A stretch of 50,000 bases of DNA from Botryococcus braunii (GCA_002005505.1 KV908354.1:98878-148877), one strand, 5' to 3'; counted from the stretch's first letter, positions 25,363-50,000 are shown. The notes: a model not told the origin generated them from the letters alone. A program made the numbers and translations.

Positions 25363-26648
25363 AATAAGGACGCTTGTGTATTTATAATACAACCCAGGGG
25401 CCCCACTCCGAGAGGGTAAGCGCCAGGTAGGTTGTTCACATGGCAGCGCTGCTCGCAGCAGGGCTCGACCAGCTTTTTAACTTAAATAACTTCAATAAAT
25501 TTTTTAAGAAGCTCATGGCCACGTTGCTTTGGATTCACAGCTCAGAAGTATTGTGTTTCAGCGCAAATAAGAGGAGTGAATAAGTGTTTCATAATAGAGG
25601 GTCTGTAAATGCTTTTGCCTTTGCAGCCAGGCCTAGTGGTAGCCAGTACTGCCTAAAGCAAGACGAACTTGAAGGTCATCTGGAATAGCATGCATATGGT
25701 CATGGGTCAAGGCTATCGGGAGATTTTGGAAGACCCACCTACAAAACTTGGGGAGGAGAGTGAGTTGCACTGTGAACTACAGCAGTGTCGTCAGGCCGAA
25801 TGATGGCATCAAACATTGTCAGGATGGCCTGTGTAAGAACTGCTTATTCTCTTCACCTCTATTGATGGGCTTCAGCCAGCTCCAGAGGGGGGCTCTTCCC
25901 TCTGGAGATGGCAGGCTCTGAAGGAGCTTGAACTAGAGGTGAGCGGCCTTAAGATTGGAAGCACAAGACAGCTTCGCGGTGAAGGACTACCACCATCATG
26001 TGCGATTTGGTTGCAAGTAACGTCGTGGTAGCAGCGGCTTTAACACTTTCAAGCAACTGTGACCATACACATGCTTGTTGGAGGCTCGTGTGGCGGAAAC
26101 GCAGGGCTGTCAGGGTCAGGTTTGATATCCCCATAGACTTAGTTTTTGATGAAAACTCCCTCAGAATCTGATGAAGGCTTTGATGACTACTTTGATGCAT
26201 ACTTCCTCCTTTGCTTGTACGTCTTGCCAGTGTAACTGTCATGTTTACTGGTTAAGACAAAGGGGGAAAGTGTGCATGACCCGGCACACGCAGAGACAAA
26301 GACTATGTAATAACCAGAAGTATGCCCCGTTCCCACGTCCTATAGTGTCACTGTCATGTGTCGCTTGCTGTAATAGTGTACTGAGTGTACGGTCGTGGTA
26401 CAACAGGGTACATGTCCCGGTATACATGTTCAAACACGAAATTTACTGTAAATAAAGTTTGCATTGCAATTCTGGAGCAGTGGAAGGGGGAATGCAATCC
26501 CGTATCAATGCCTTCACCAATTGGCACATCAAACCGTAGACTTCGTCAGGCACTTCGAGGAAAAGTGAATGTATCAGTCTCAAACCCCTGGTGCCTGAAC
26601 AGTCACGTGTTGACATCCGAACAGCTGCAGGTGGAAAAGCAATAAAAA

Positions 26649-26765
<117 letters not shown>

Positions 26766-27138
26766 CATGTAAAATATGCTCGGAAGGGAAGAAAACAAAG
26801 AAAAAAGCAAAAAAGAATGGGAGGAGGAGACAGGGGGAAAGGGAAACATGCCAAGCTTGGCTGGTGTCCCATACAGGTGTCCATGGACGCCTCTTGTGAG
26901 CAGTGATGTGGTGATCTATAGACTTGGATTTGAAAAAATGTTGTCGCTTTGCGCATTTTCCATTTCAGCATGGGTCATGCGTGCAGAGTATGATCAGCTG
27001 ATTAGAGGACATCTGTTCTACATCAAATGAAAAGGAAACATCCACGCTCCAGTTTTTGAGCGCAGTGTGTTTGAACTTCGGCACAGGAAACAATATTTTA
27101 CAGATTTTCCACTACCTTTACCCGCGCACCAGAGCCAG

Positions 27139-27172
27139 GATAGGCGGTTAGGATAGGCTTCACTCTTGATAT
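27139..27172 (-). repeat. dispersed repeat, copy C (inverted)
   Basis: Read on the minus strand it gives ATATCAAGAGTGAAGCCTAT then CCTAACCGCC, matching the head of copy A at 4514-4545 almost base for base. The homology is lost after about 35 bases. Confidence 0.65.
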
Positions 27173-27264
27173 TAAATACTCTCACCTGACGCCCTTACCC
27201 CACGATGTACAAGACATGCAGCTCGCACTGAAATAACGCACCCATATGCCAAACCCACTGGGGG

Positions 27265-27286
27265 GTGGCACCCATATGGGTGCCAC
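27265..27286. repeat. perfect 22-bp palindrome
   Basis: GTGGCACCCAT followed by its own reverse complement, with no spacer. It is the same length as the palindrome at 4014-4035 but of different sequence. Confidence 0.9.
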
Positions 27287-27683
27287 ATGCTATACCGAAC
27301 ATAATGACTGTACCTGACCGGACGGTGCTTTCCCCGACCGGAAGACGTATTTTGTACGGGAGCCAAGTGCATTCCTACGTTGGCAAGCAAGTCATTCGGC
27401 AGGATAAGGGAAAGCTTGTCCCTGACATGTTGGGAAAGGACGGGACTGCTGTGGTGTAACTGCAAGGATCTGGCCCACCTTCGTTACAGCGAGATCAGGG
27501 CAACCTCCAGCTACAGCAAGATCACTAATTTCAACGGCCTTGATTCCATTATTTATTTGTTATTTGTAACAATCTGTAACATTTAAAGGGGGCAGAATGC
27601 ATGAAGGAGTCCATCCGGATAGGGGCGGATGTCAACCCCGAAAGCCAATAACGGGTAGGATATACCTGATCGGGATCGGAACT

Positions 27684-27691
27684 TATATAAA
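27684..27691 (+). promoter_or_regulatory. TATA box of the cysteine-rich gene
   Basis: TATATAAA lies 157 bases before the ATG at 27841 and 232 before that at 27916. Transcription would be expected to start near 27715. A nine-codon upstream ORF begins at 27724. Confidence 0.5.
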
Positions 27692-27915
27692 CCCCTACTT
27701 GCCAACCCAAAATCAATTCTTCATGAGTGAGCGATGCACCTGTTTACCATAAGTCGAGCAGGTGTCTTCGGTGGAGGAACGCCGGCGACCGTTAGGTCAA
27801 GGAAAATTGTGAAGAGACAATCAAGATAAAAAAAAATAGCATGCTGCATAAAATGAACTTTTACGTGTCAATGGTGTATCAATTTACCTCTGGAATGTGC
27901 ATCGAAACAGGTTTT

Positions 27916-28928
<1,013 letters not shown>

Positions 28929-29440
28929 GTAAGGCGCCAGGCCGAGTGGTCTGTATCCACACAATCTGATCTGCTGCAGTCCAGACTGGCGTTTGCTGAC
29001 AAAGACTAAGGGCTAGAGCAACAATTACTTTGGGTGAAGGGAGCCAGAATATATCATCTGTGGCCATACGATCTGCTATTTTACAAGATCTACGTATTTA
29101 GATCGTTTTTTTTTTCTTTTTTTTTGGCAGTCCCATGTGTTGGGACGATTAGGGTGTGCTGTGATACAAGCAAAGAGTTGGGGTTGCTGGCAAACTGGAT
29201 AATCCCGAACAACCAAAAGATGATGCACTTCTGCATTCTGCATACAGTAGGAACCTCTTCACTATTTGTCAGCTCCAGGTAGGAAAGGATGTTTAGCCAG
29301 CTAGAAGAGGCCCACCTGGAGTGTAGACCACCCTTAAGGTTTTTGATTGCATGCTCCTGATTTCAATACTTCCACCTGGCACCAAGAGATAGGGGACTGT
29401 GAGAAGAATGAGGAGGAGGATTGCAGTATGATTCCATGTG

Positions 29441-29901
<461 letters not shown>

Positions 29902-29967
29902 ATGATGGCATGTTTGATTTCATGTTTACAGTTAATTTTGGGAATCCCCCGATGAAGCTGGAGTGCT

Positions 29968-30180
29968 GTGCGGCATGTAGGGGCCTCCTCCACCACCCAA
30001 GATTGCCACAGGAGGCACCACGACGAGTCTGGCTGCCTACATAACGGCTTGGAAAATCTTCCGACCCCCACCACCGCCGCCCCCGCCCCCACCCCCGCCG
30101 CCTCCCCCGTCCCCGCCCCCACCCCCACTAAAATTGATCAAGGTGCCGGTTGCCTGATGAGATGCCTGGATTCCATCTGA
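29968..30180 (+). other. Pro/Ala/Thr-rich open frame with C-rich low complexity
   Basis: An open frame ends TAAPAPTPAASPVPAPTPTK and then GAGCLMRCLDSI before a stop. The C-rich stretch 30063-30127 is built of CCCCCACC/CCCCCGCC units. Such linkers occur in algal wall proteins, and this could be a late exon of the cysteine-rich gene. No acceptor gives a clean phase match, so it is left unassigned. Confidence 0.3.
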
Positions 30181-30505
30181 GCTCCACAAGAGCACCCTCA
30201 CTACTGCAACACCCAAAAGTCCCTACGAATTTCCCAGATCATATGCAGCTCGGCAGCCTGTTCCCCCCTAGAAACACACTTGTCAACGCAAGTTTTTGCA
30301 ACTGAATGGTACATGGTGATGTCAGTGGATGAAGGTTAGAAGGGAGTTGTTTTTACTTTACATCTACGGACGCCATTAGAAGGCTCTTCCTGTTTTATCA
30401 TGAAGGTCGTTTAATGGCGAACGTTGTCAGGTTAGGCTCTGCATTTTGAGCCCTGCTTGGAGTCAGGTCGTGCTGATGCCATTGCTCACACATATCCTGC
30501 AATTC

Positions 30506-30507
<2 letters not shown>

Positions 30508-30591
<84 letters not shown>
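30508..30591. repeat. (GT)n microsatellite
   Basis: A GT tract of about 84 bp ending in TACGTGCCC and a G10 run. Confidence 0.95.
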
Positions 30592-30594
<3 letters not shown>

Positions 30595-31646
30595 TGCCCG
30601 GGGGGGGGGTACGTGGATGGGTGGCGAAAGCAGGGTTTGAATAAAGATGTACGTTTTGGTCCGACACTCATCTGGGAATGAGTGGTTGTTTTCACTTGGG
30701 ATTGATACATGTATGAGGGGCATTATTCAAGTGACAATACAGTTCCCGTTGAAAGTCTGGTTATCCACTGTCCGACCATTATGTTTCTCAAGATGCATGA
30801 TGGCGGTCTGGGGTTAAGCAAACTAAAGTTTGAGAAGGACGTGTCTACCAAGGAAGTCTAGATGCCACGGGAAATTTGATTACATCAGTAGAGCAAAATT
30901 TGCAACATCAATTTATGGATTTGGAGGTGATTACCGATCCGGAACACCAGTATTTCAGAGCCACCAGACAGCATTAAGTGTTGCTCTACATGGAAAAAGA
31001 GTGGGGGGGCATATACCTGCAGGTATAGCTGTACTAGCAATCAATAGGTACAGTTGTGTTGTTGCTTATATGGGCAAGGACATAACGATGGGTTCCAGTG
31101 TACACTAAATTAAGTGCACTTAAGTGGAAGTGTTGCGTCAATAGTCCATTATTTAGTATACCTAATTTCATGTCGGGTATGTGACTGCCATGCATGCTGC
31201 AATTTGGCTGCACACATTGGCAGACATAAAAACCGAGCTTGTTTCACCCTTTGAAGCAGGAAGCAAGGAAGCAAATTACTTGTAGGGGAATTGGGGCAAC
31301 ATCACCATGGTTCTTTGTACCCTCGGTCATGTGTACGGCATATAAATGATGATCAAAGGTGCCACAATAGATGCTGTGGACTTGCAGTGTGGGTGTTACC
31401 TTGACAGAACTGACTGTGTGCAATATCCGCAGCACGCCTGGCTGGATACATTTCCTTATCGTGCTGTATTATCCATGAAAATGAGGCAGAAATGAGTGTA
31501 CATAGAACTCACTACGACAAGTTTACTAAATAAGGTTTTTGCAGACCAATACTGAACAGTGAGCGAGGATGTTTGTGGGGTCTTCAGGGTCTCTGATTAG
31601 TCTGAAGTATAGTCTGGTCAGTCTTTTCAGGTCTGAGTAATCAAAA

Positions 31647-31836
<190 letters not shown>

Positions 31837-33605
31837 GGGGGGGACGAGTACATGGTTGACCACATTACGAAGCATTCACTAACTACACAAAGGTCCGAGA
31901 ATAAGAGAAACTACGTCATATTGGCATGAAGGCCTATGTGGCATACTAAATTATGTATTTTCAGCCCGACCACTCCAGTTGATCGAACTGAGTGCGAAAA
32001 GCCGGTGACTCGTTGAGGCATCAAAAACAATGACGGGTCTGGTGGTATTCTTGTTCAGCTGTTGACATAAAGACATGAAGCTGCTGTTTGCAGCAGCAAA
32101 CTACAGTTTCCGGAATGACGGGGGTTGCAGCATGTTGCTGTAAACGACTCTGTGCCCCTTCCCGGGTCTTTGTATGTGGTTTGGTTGTTACACAATGGAC
32201 AGTTTAATACCAAATTAGTGGCATTAATGCACTAGTAGAGGTGAAGTCATTTAGAGTAATTAATAGTAGCACATGTTAAGGACAAGGTGGCCTGTCGTGG
32301 CAGCTTGCATCACACACAAAGACTAGCTCTGCAACAGATTCCTGCTTGAGTAAGTGATGACGACTATGGTATGATGATATTGACTTGTACGTCCTCTTAG
32401 AGATTATTTGAGTCGACATGACACAATTAAGCTAGGAATGCGTGAGCAAGGGGAGCAAAGGCCATGTAACAGAACGCAATGTGGCATCGAGTTTGACTGT
32501 TGCTGCCATTGTTCCTGCCTAGCTCTTTAAGTAACATGAGGTAGCAGCCTGCAACAGCTTTTCTGCGACTCTGGACGCCGCACCAAATTCACTCAACAAC
32601 ACTCTGCCCTGTGCCCCTGCGCAGATTGCTCCTGCCCAGAGATTGCTTCTGGTTCTGGCCCATACCATTTCTCGTAAATGCAACCATGGCAGTATCACGA
32701 GCAGCATTGCAAGCCGGTAGGTTACCAAAGACATAAGGAGTGAGCACTGTGAGTCAACGCGTGACATAGATTTTGAGAATGCCATATACTCCTGACTACA
32801 AGCTTTCCTAGAGCCCTATACATCAATCTGACGTCCTCATGTGTGCATCGCCTTGTCAAGCCAGGCGTATATAGCCGGGGGAGGGGGGCACAATCTTTTC
32901 TCTCATGCCCTTCATGCCCAAATTGGCAGCTAAATACCCACTTGTACTCATGCCAAACCTTTCCCGAAAAGGGGGGGGGGGCGGAGGGCAAGATGGTGAG
33001 CGGGGCTGTGCATTGGCAGCAGAGTAGAAATGCACAGCAGGTTTCTTTGCAATTTTCACAAGGACATTTGCCTTTTGTGGTGGATAATCAAAGTAGATGC
33101 TGCATGACTGGTACCAAACTCTGGACCTTTGGCTCAGGGTGTAACCCTACTGTAGTTCGTGGATGTCATGGTATGCCCTCAGAACTTTCAGATAGCCAGT
33201 CAGTGTCAATCCAAGCTAACCTACTTCAGCATTCCCGGAAGACATTGCCCTTCAAAATTCAAACCAAGGTCTCCGCCCTGCCCATTACAATTGCCCATGT
33301 TTCAAAATACATCTGGGCTAAGTCTTGTACAACCAAGGTTCCCCCCCCCCCCCACCCCTTCCCTCTGCTCACCATGGCCATCATGTTCCGTGAGACTTTA
33401 TCGTGGCGGCTTGCGTGAAGTGACCTACGGCATCCTGTCTAGGCCCTATAGTATGGGTCACCTTGCCAGTGAAGTCTATGGTGTGTTGTGGCTGCCACGT
33501 GGACACACCGGGTACCAGGTACCAACATTTCAAGTGTCATTACAGCGTCGCTGCCAACTTTTAAACACTCCCCCTCCCCCCCCCTTTTTCGCAGTCCCCG
33601 CCCCC

Positions 33606-33805
<200 letters not shown>

Positions 33806-33924
33806 CTCCCCTCCCCTTCTTAAAAGTGATGATCAGTCTAAAAGTGAACATACTATGATTGGTTTTGGAGTCATGCGCCCCATCTGGAGATCAGGCCTTT
33901 ACCAAACCCCCCTCCTTCAACACA

Positions 33925-33929
33925 AGCGC

Positions 33930-34025
<96 letters not shown>

Positions 34026-34046
34026 GCGCACACGCACGCACACCGC
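33925..34046. repeat. (GC)n-(CA)n-(GC)n microsatellite 3' of the armadillo gene
   Basis: A CA tract of about 77 bp is flanked on both sides by alternating GC blocks. Its right edge is about 55 bases beyond the armadillo stop codon, so it may be transcribed in the 3' untranslated region. Confidence 0.9.
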
Positions 34047-34099
34047 ACAATCAGGCACACACATACATTCTCACACTTTCCCCAAGTGCGCATTCTCTC

Positions 34100-36730
34100 T
34101 TACGTGAGCGTGGCTGCAGTGCTGGCTTGTAGATGGTTGTGAACGGCTGCACCGGCCATGGCTGTGCCAAGGATCTGTGCCAAGGCGTGGCAACGGCCAT
34201 TGTCTGCTCCCGAGAAGCCACGTTCCAGGTCTGGACCCATGATGTTCAGCAGGGCGCCCGCAGCGCACACTTGTGCCTGCCCGAGTTCCTAGCAAGCTTC
34301 ATGCACATTGATGTGCAGCTTCGGCAATTGCGAAGCAACTGGTTGTTTGGCGAAAGTAAATCTTAAGTGATCCTTCAGCGATGCAAAGCAAGTGATCGCC
34401 TTTGAGTTGTGCCTCGCAGTGTGAGCAGCAACGATGATCTACATCGGTCAGGGACTGACGCGGGGTCTGGGGCAGAAGGGGTCATAGGTCTTGTCAGTTT
34501 TGGACAAGTTCGGCATGTATGTGGTGGCCCCCACTGTACGGCATGAGACACACATCATAATTATAAGTGAAATACATCAGACCATGCCTTCTCTAAAGAA
34601 AAAGCAATGGGATCACCTGCACAAGTGGTGTCAACAGTAAAGGCGTTAGAGCAGACACTGCACCCTCCTCCTTGATCAGAATCCGGCTGGCAACCTCACG
34701 TGAGAGGTTCTGGAGGGTTCCGGCTGCTGATGCAGCAATGTGGATGTCTTCGGCCCTGCCTGATGCACTCCTTCAGGTCCGTGAAACATGTGAACCAAAC
34801 TGTGTTAACTAAGTTAGGGCCTGGCTCCTTTTGTTTTGCTGGTCATGAAAGTCAAGCGAATTAATAACGGAGCGGGTGCCGCAATTCTGAATATTCTGGC
34901 TTCTTCCAGTCTCTGTAGCCACTGATCCACATCGGAAGCAGCTAGGGGAGGGCAGGGGGTTAGAAAGGCATCGCAGGAAGCTATCTTTACTTAAAAACAT
35001 GTGCGGATCAATCAAGACTCATGCATCTGTTTCAAAGCAATTGAAAGTTCCTTCTCATGTATCACTCAATCATATCACGTCAGGATGCCGGGAGGCAGAA
35101 TGCCCCCCTTCCCCATGAATGACCAACAGGATCGGTGTGATCGTTGCAGTACCACTTGCAGTTCGACATTGCAGCAAGCTGCTAAAGGAGGGCGAAGGGC
35201 CTCTTCACCTAACCAGTTGGACCAAACGCGGTATGCCCCCTGCCTGTCGAATGAGCTTCAAGCACGCTGTGTCTGCTGAGAGATTGTGCAGAGCCCCAAT
35301 AGCCCTGCTTATGACTTTGTTGTCTTTCCTTTCCAAAAGGCGTAATAGGGGTTCCACAGCCCCATCGTTCCGCACACATTGCCTGCCCTTGGCCTGCATA
35401 GCCACGGGTGAACAATAGAAACTGGAGGGACCCTCTTGCCCACTACATCACAACCAAGACTAGACTACAGTGCTGCATGCTGGTACAGCAAGAGGCGTTC
35501 TTCCTTGGTTTTGAGGTATTCTTCATCTTGTAAGAGACCACTGTATTCAATCTTGCACATGTGTTGATCAAGGTCCCCTTTTTAACACTTGTCCCCAGGC
35601 CCCATCCTTTCTGCCCACATTCCAGTATCTTAAATCAAGAAGATACTGCGGCTGATGTATCGGGATTGAGCCAACTCAGTCTACTTCCAAGTGGGCAGAT
35701 TGTGGACCTAAAGAAAATTGGGTCCCCAGTCAATGAATCTAAAGTCTTCAATCTGAGTAGTTGTAATGCCATTCCGTCGTAACGTGTCGATGATCAAATT
35801 ACAAGATGTGCTTGGGCCTTGCACCAACATTGTAGAAGCTGGAGTATGTGCACATTCGTTTTCCACTCCATGCTGTAACATTGTCCCACCCGAAGCCCCC
35901 TTACACACTCTTTCTCGTTCGTCGGGATGGCAACAATGGGCCCGTCTTAACCAATATCATGGGCATGAATACAGTACTTTGCACAGTTGTCATGACATAC
36001 AATCAGACGGCAGCTTGTGGTTCAAGAGGGCGGTGGCGGCAGGAAGTTCATAACGGGCTACTTGAAGTCTGTGCCTGTTACCTGGAAGCTGATACTTTGC
36101 AAAGCTCCTGCAACATTTGCTTGGACGTTGTTGGACCCATCAGACAGGAGTCGAATGAGGCATGGCACTGTGTTGCTTTCAATTGCCCAGAGGACATGCT
36201 GCTTTTCATAACAGGCGTTAAGCAGGACATTGGCAGCTTCTGCAGCAACTTGAGGACTGAAGGGGGTTTGAAGGTGGAGAGCCACTGCGTGAAGATTCTT
36301 GTATGTCAACGCCTTCCTATTTACTTCAATCCTGGTCAAGATCTTCAACGCCTGTGATGACACCTCTCACAATACTGGAAAACAGTTTCTGCTCGATTGA
36401 TAAAGCTTACAGAAGATTGGCTTTCCCTTATTGATATGGAATGCACTGCAGTGTCTTTGAGCTACCCCTCCACGGGGCCAAACTTGATGCATGGGTCAAG
36501 GCAACTTGTACCTTAAGGATCAGGGTGACAAGGTCTTCCGACTCCGCGGAATCCAGTCCGATCAGTAACGCCGTCAAACGATCAACACTGTGTTCTATAG
36601 ATGTCACAAACGTCATGTTGCTGGGGTTCTCATTATCTTCCACGAACAAGGACAAGGCCGTTCTCGCTCTCTGCACGTCCAGGTTGAAATTTGAACCCAG
36701 GTCCTCAACGAATCTAACAGAGTGCTGCAT
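34100..36730 (-). CDS. armadillo-repeat protein, five exons
   Basis: Exons 36512-36730, 36082-36351, 35209-35393, 34617-34755 and 34100-34276 join in phase (990 nt) to give 329 residues. Residues 1-73 are an N-terminal helical region without clear repeats. Armadillo repeats follow, with landmarks QVAAEAANVLLNACYEKQ, NTVPCLIRLLSDGSNNVQAN, AVEPLLRLLERKDNKVISRA, IGALHNLSADTACLKLIRQA, GGIPRLVQLVRAEDIHIAAS and AAGTLQNLS. A last partial unit reads AAGALLNIMG. Armadillo superhelices bind other proteins. The partner, and hence the process, is not visible, and there is no U-box or other attached domain. The split arginine at the exon 3/4 joint restores a normal repeat, which confirms that junction. 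The start is the weak point: the first ATG forms part of AAAATGCAG, which could instead be a splice acceptor, so further 5' exons may exist. Confidence 0.82.
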
Positions 36731-37448
36731 TTTAGAAAATATAATTTTTAAAAGTTAAGAGTCCTGCTACAACTATTTGTAGTAAGGACTCTGCCCTGCA
36801 AACCGAACAAGCTGTACTCCGTCCGAAACGACGATGTCATCATCAAGAGAACTACGGCATTTTATACATTTAACACTATTTTCACACACCCATCCATCAG
36901 ATAACATATCCAGGACAGATTGATAACCATTCGGGGTGTGTATGGCGAGTCGCCATTGGCGACCCAGTCGAAGCAACGTAGAGCCTGCGCTAAAACGCTG
37001 CCCCGGTACCCAAGGGAGTCCCTTGAAGGGACAGGCACGGTGTCTGAGACACCCACCGCATGACCGCATGTCGTTAGAGAGAAACGGTCTCGGGGCATGT
37101 CGTTATTCACTTTTCTCTTAAATGAGTCATTGCCAATGACCGCATGTCATTGACCGGGCTGGACTGCTGCCCGTGGGTTCTCCTCACGATCATCGCACCT
37201 AACTTCACAGCTTGTCAAGTGCTGCATAGGGCACTACGATTCAGACCCTTAAGTCACTAGGCAATGGAGATGGGTTGCGAGTCATGACCCATGACGCTCT
37301 AATCAACCCCGTCAATCAGCAGGGCACAGGGGAACTAAAATGGACATTGGGGATGAGGTGCTGATGCTAAAGGTGGGAGCACAATGAGGCAGGGGCCATG
37401 GATCACGATACGTGGGAAACAGTGGGAGCCGAAAAACACTATGGCAGG

Positions 37449-37525
<77 letters not shown>

Positions 37526-37548
37526 TGTGTGTGTGTGTGTGTGTGTGT

Positions 37549-37627
<79 letters not shown>

Positions 37628-38043
37628 GTGTAAACTGATGAGGACGTTAAGGACGTATGGTTACGTGATGGCAAACGTACATAAAAAGCAAGGACAAATG
37701 TCTAAGGACGCAATCAGTTTACTAAGCGGTTTTATAAACATTGTATGGCTTGAACTTCGTCACTTGTGAAGTACAAGGCAGTAGATACGTCTGCTTGCGT
37801 GTCTAGGAAGGAGTGTGTATATCACCTAGGATGGTCATATAAGTACCTCCACGCAGGACAGGTCTTGGACAAGTGACAACTTGGTCACAAGTTAGAGACT
37901 CTATTGAGAGTGTACACGTGTATTTGATTAGAGCATCTGGTGTACCAATATGGTTACACGTTGGCAGTAGAGCCAAGTCATGGACACTTTATGTGACCAT
38001 GCAGTACAGTACGGGCATCTCGAGAGCTGCGTACCGTTACTGA
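36731..38043. other. intergenic 5' of the armadillo gene
   Basis: A 98-residue minus-strand frame (36773-37069) precedes the armadillo start. It has no recognisable domain or clean donor, so it is not annotated as an exon. A short phrase, ACCGCATGTCRTT, recurs near 37060, 37098 and 37139. The (GT)n tract is listed separately. Confidence 0.4.
37449..37627. repeat. (GT)n microsatellite
   Basis: About 180 bp of GT with two small interruptions (CTTG and GGG). Confidence 0.95.
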
Positions 38044-38096
38044 CGGTTACGATTGAGAGGTATAGAAACGCTAGATCGTGAACAGGCTTGGCAGTC

Positions 38097-38747
38097 GCAT
38101 AGATGTGAAAGATCTCATGTCCGCGCTCCAAGCTTGGAGCTTAAGCTGGTCATTGCATGTTCAGTATTTTGTGGTTTCAGATTGAATGCTGCTTTGCACA
38201 CAAAAGTACTGGTAAGTTCACGGTCTGTGGAATAGTAACGGTTGCAGCCGGGTGGCTGCGATCCCGCGGTTTAGATGTTTATTTGCTGATAACTTCATTG
38301 CTTGTGCATTGATGGATGTGTATATTGAACAGGAAAGTGAAGCTTGTTTTGTTACTGTTGTGAACACAGTAAGAGCTACCGTGTACCAAGGGTGTACAAC
38401 TGGGAAGAGCGGTGAGTGCTGTTGCTCATTAGAAACAAGCTTCTACTGTTCAGAACGGTCATTGTTATTAAGGAAACTGATGGATTCACATGTGTGTACA
38501 GAACGTTGAGGAGTGTCCCGTGTGTTAAAACTCCTGTGACTGCTATTGGCTAAGGGCGCCTACGAGAGAGCAGTCGGTACGTACAAACATGCTGATCATC
38601 AGTAAGTTGATTGAATATTGAATAGATATATTTAATGAACGTTAACGAGCACTCAGAAGACGTAACGGTCGGGATGCAGGCAGCTCTAGATGGCAGTACG
38701 ATACTGATCTAGATAGTATATTGACGTTAAGGGTGTTGCGTTGACAG
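38097..38747 (+). other. spliced transcribed locus with three introns, inferred from adjacent intronless copy
   Basis: Compared with 38776-39102 this segment carries three extra pieces: 38212-38332 (GTAAGT...CAG), 38412-38501 (GTGAGT...CAG) and 38577-38679 (GTACGT...CAG). All three have canonical intron ends, so the plus strand must be transcribed and spliced. A further donor, GTAAAT, follows at 38748. One frame, open from 38044, crosses introns 1 and 2 and stops two codons into the third exon (TGA at about 38506). Its visible part includes LVIACSVFCGFRLNAALHTK and EACFVTVVNTVRATVYQG. It has no ATG, so it would be the C-terminal end of a protein with upstream exons, or the RNA may be non-coding. 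No family is recognised. Confidence 0.7.
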
Positions 38748-38775
38748 GTAAATATATCCATTCAATGTAAGAGTT

Positions 38776-39102
38776 GCATAGATGTGAAAGATCTCATGTC
38801 CGCGCTCCAAGCTGGTCATTGCATGTTCAGTATTTTGTGGTTTCAGAGTGAATGCTGCTTTGCACACAAAAGTACTGGAAAGTGAAGCTTGTTTTGTTAC
38901 TGTTGTGAACACAGTAAGAGCTACCGTGTACTAAGGGTGTACACCTGGGAAGTAGCGAACGTTGAGGAGTGTCCCGTGTGTTAAAACTCCTGTGACTGCT
39001 GTTGGCTAAGGGCGCCTACGAGAGAGAGCAGTCGGCAGATCTAGATGGCAGTACGATACTGATCTAGATAGTATATTGACGTTAAGGGTGTTGCGTTGAC
39101 AG
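38776..39102 (+). pseudogene. processed (spliced) copy of 38097-38747
   Basis: Begins GCATAGATGTGAAAGATCTC exactly as at 38097 and runs to GTTGACAG, the end of the fourth exon of the source. The three introns are cleanly missing. Other differences are few: a 13-bp deletion between AAGC repeats, one inserted T, two bases of GA repeat and a handful of substitutions. The copy is therefore recent. The 13-bp deletion destroys the reading frame of the source. I see no poly-A tail or obvious target-site duplication. The 28 bases between the copies are the start of the source's next intron. Confidence 0.75.

Positions 39103-50000
<10,898 letters not shown>

Noticed and set aside
27600..27840. LTR of a retrotransposon (TATA box, AACCCCGAAAGCC segment)
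   Set aside because: No second copy in the window, no primer-binding site and no gag-pol. A core promoter for the downstream gene explains the TATA box more simply.
32519..32991. Minus-strand exon candidate
   Set aside because: The frames are short, have no family resemblance and no coherent splice partner.

Overview
This window is nuclear DNA from an intron-rich eukaryote, most likely a green-lineage alga. The reasons are a plant-style villin, an F-box/LRR gene, LINE-type retroelement debris of the kind seen in algal genomes, GT-AG introns of about 100 bp to over 1 kb, and very long dinucleotide microsatellites. I cannot name the species. A streptophyte (charophyte) or an early-branching prasinophyte would both fit. 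There are no prokaryotic operons, CRISPR arrays, rRNA genes or tRNA genes that I can see.

Five protein genes could be reassembled by matching splice sites, reading frame and intron phase, and a sixth is intronless. From left to right: a small intronless cupin (917-1480, minus); a complete 21-exon villin (7577-18461, minus; 1092 residues, six gelsolin-like domains, a long linker and a C-terminal headpiece); a four-exon F-box/LRR gene (19992-23552, plus) divergent from villin; the first two exons of a secreted cysteine-rich protein (27916-28928, plus) with a TATA box upstream; a five-exon armadillo-repeat gene (34100-36730, minus); and a large SANT/Myb-like gene of apparent GON4L/YY1AP1 type (40495 to beyond 50000, minus) whose 5' end lies outside the window. 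The exon chains give whole numbers of codons (villin 3279 nt, F-box 969 nt, armadillo 990 nt, GON4L-like 4191 visible nt), which is strong internal support.

Between the genes are retroelement remnants (2130-2700 and 4690-5340), a small foldback element with TTAA ends (2932-3031), a dispersed repeat family with two perfect 22-bp palindromes nearby, and about 20 long simple-repeat tracts. These tracts lie only in introns or between genes and never in a reconstructed exon. The largest is about 825 bp, inside the second F-box intron.

The most unusual observation is at 38097-39102. A plus-strand locus is followed at once by a second copy that lacks exactly three canonical GT-AG introns. That is the expected product of reverse transcription of a spliced RNA, integrated next to or inside its source. 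Other items worth a second look are duplicated motifs in the giant disordered exon of the GON4L-like gene and in the villin linker.
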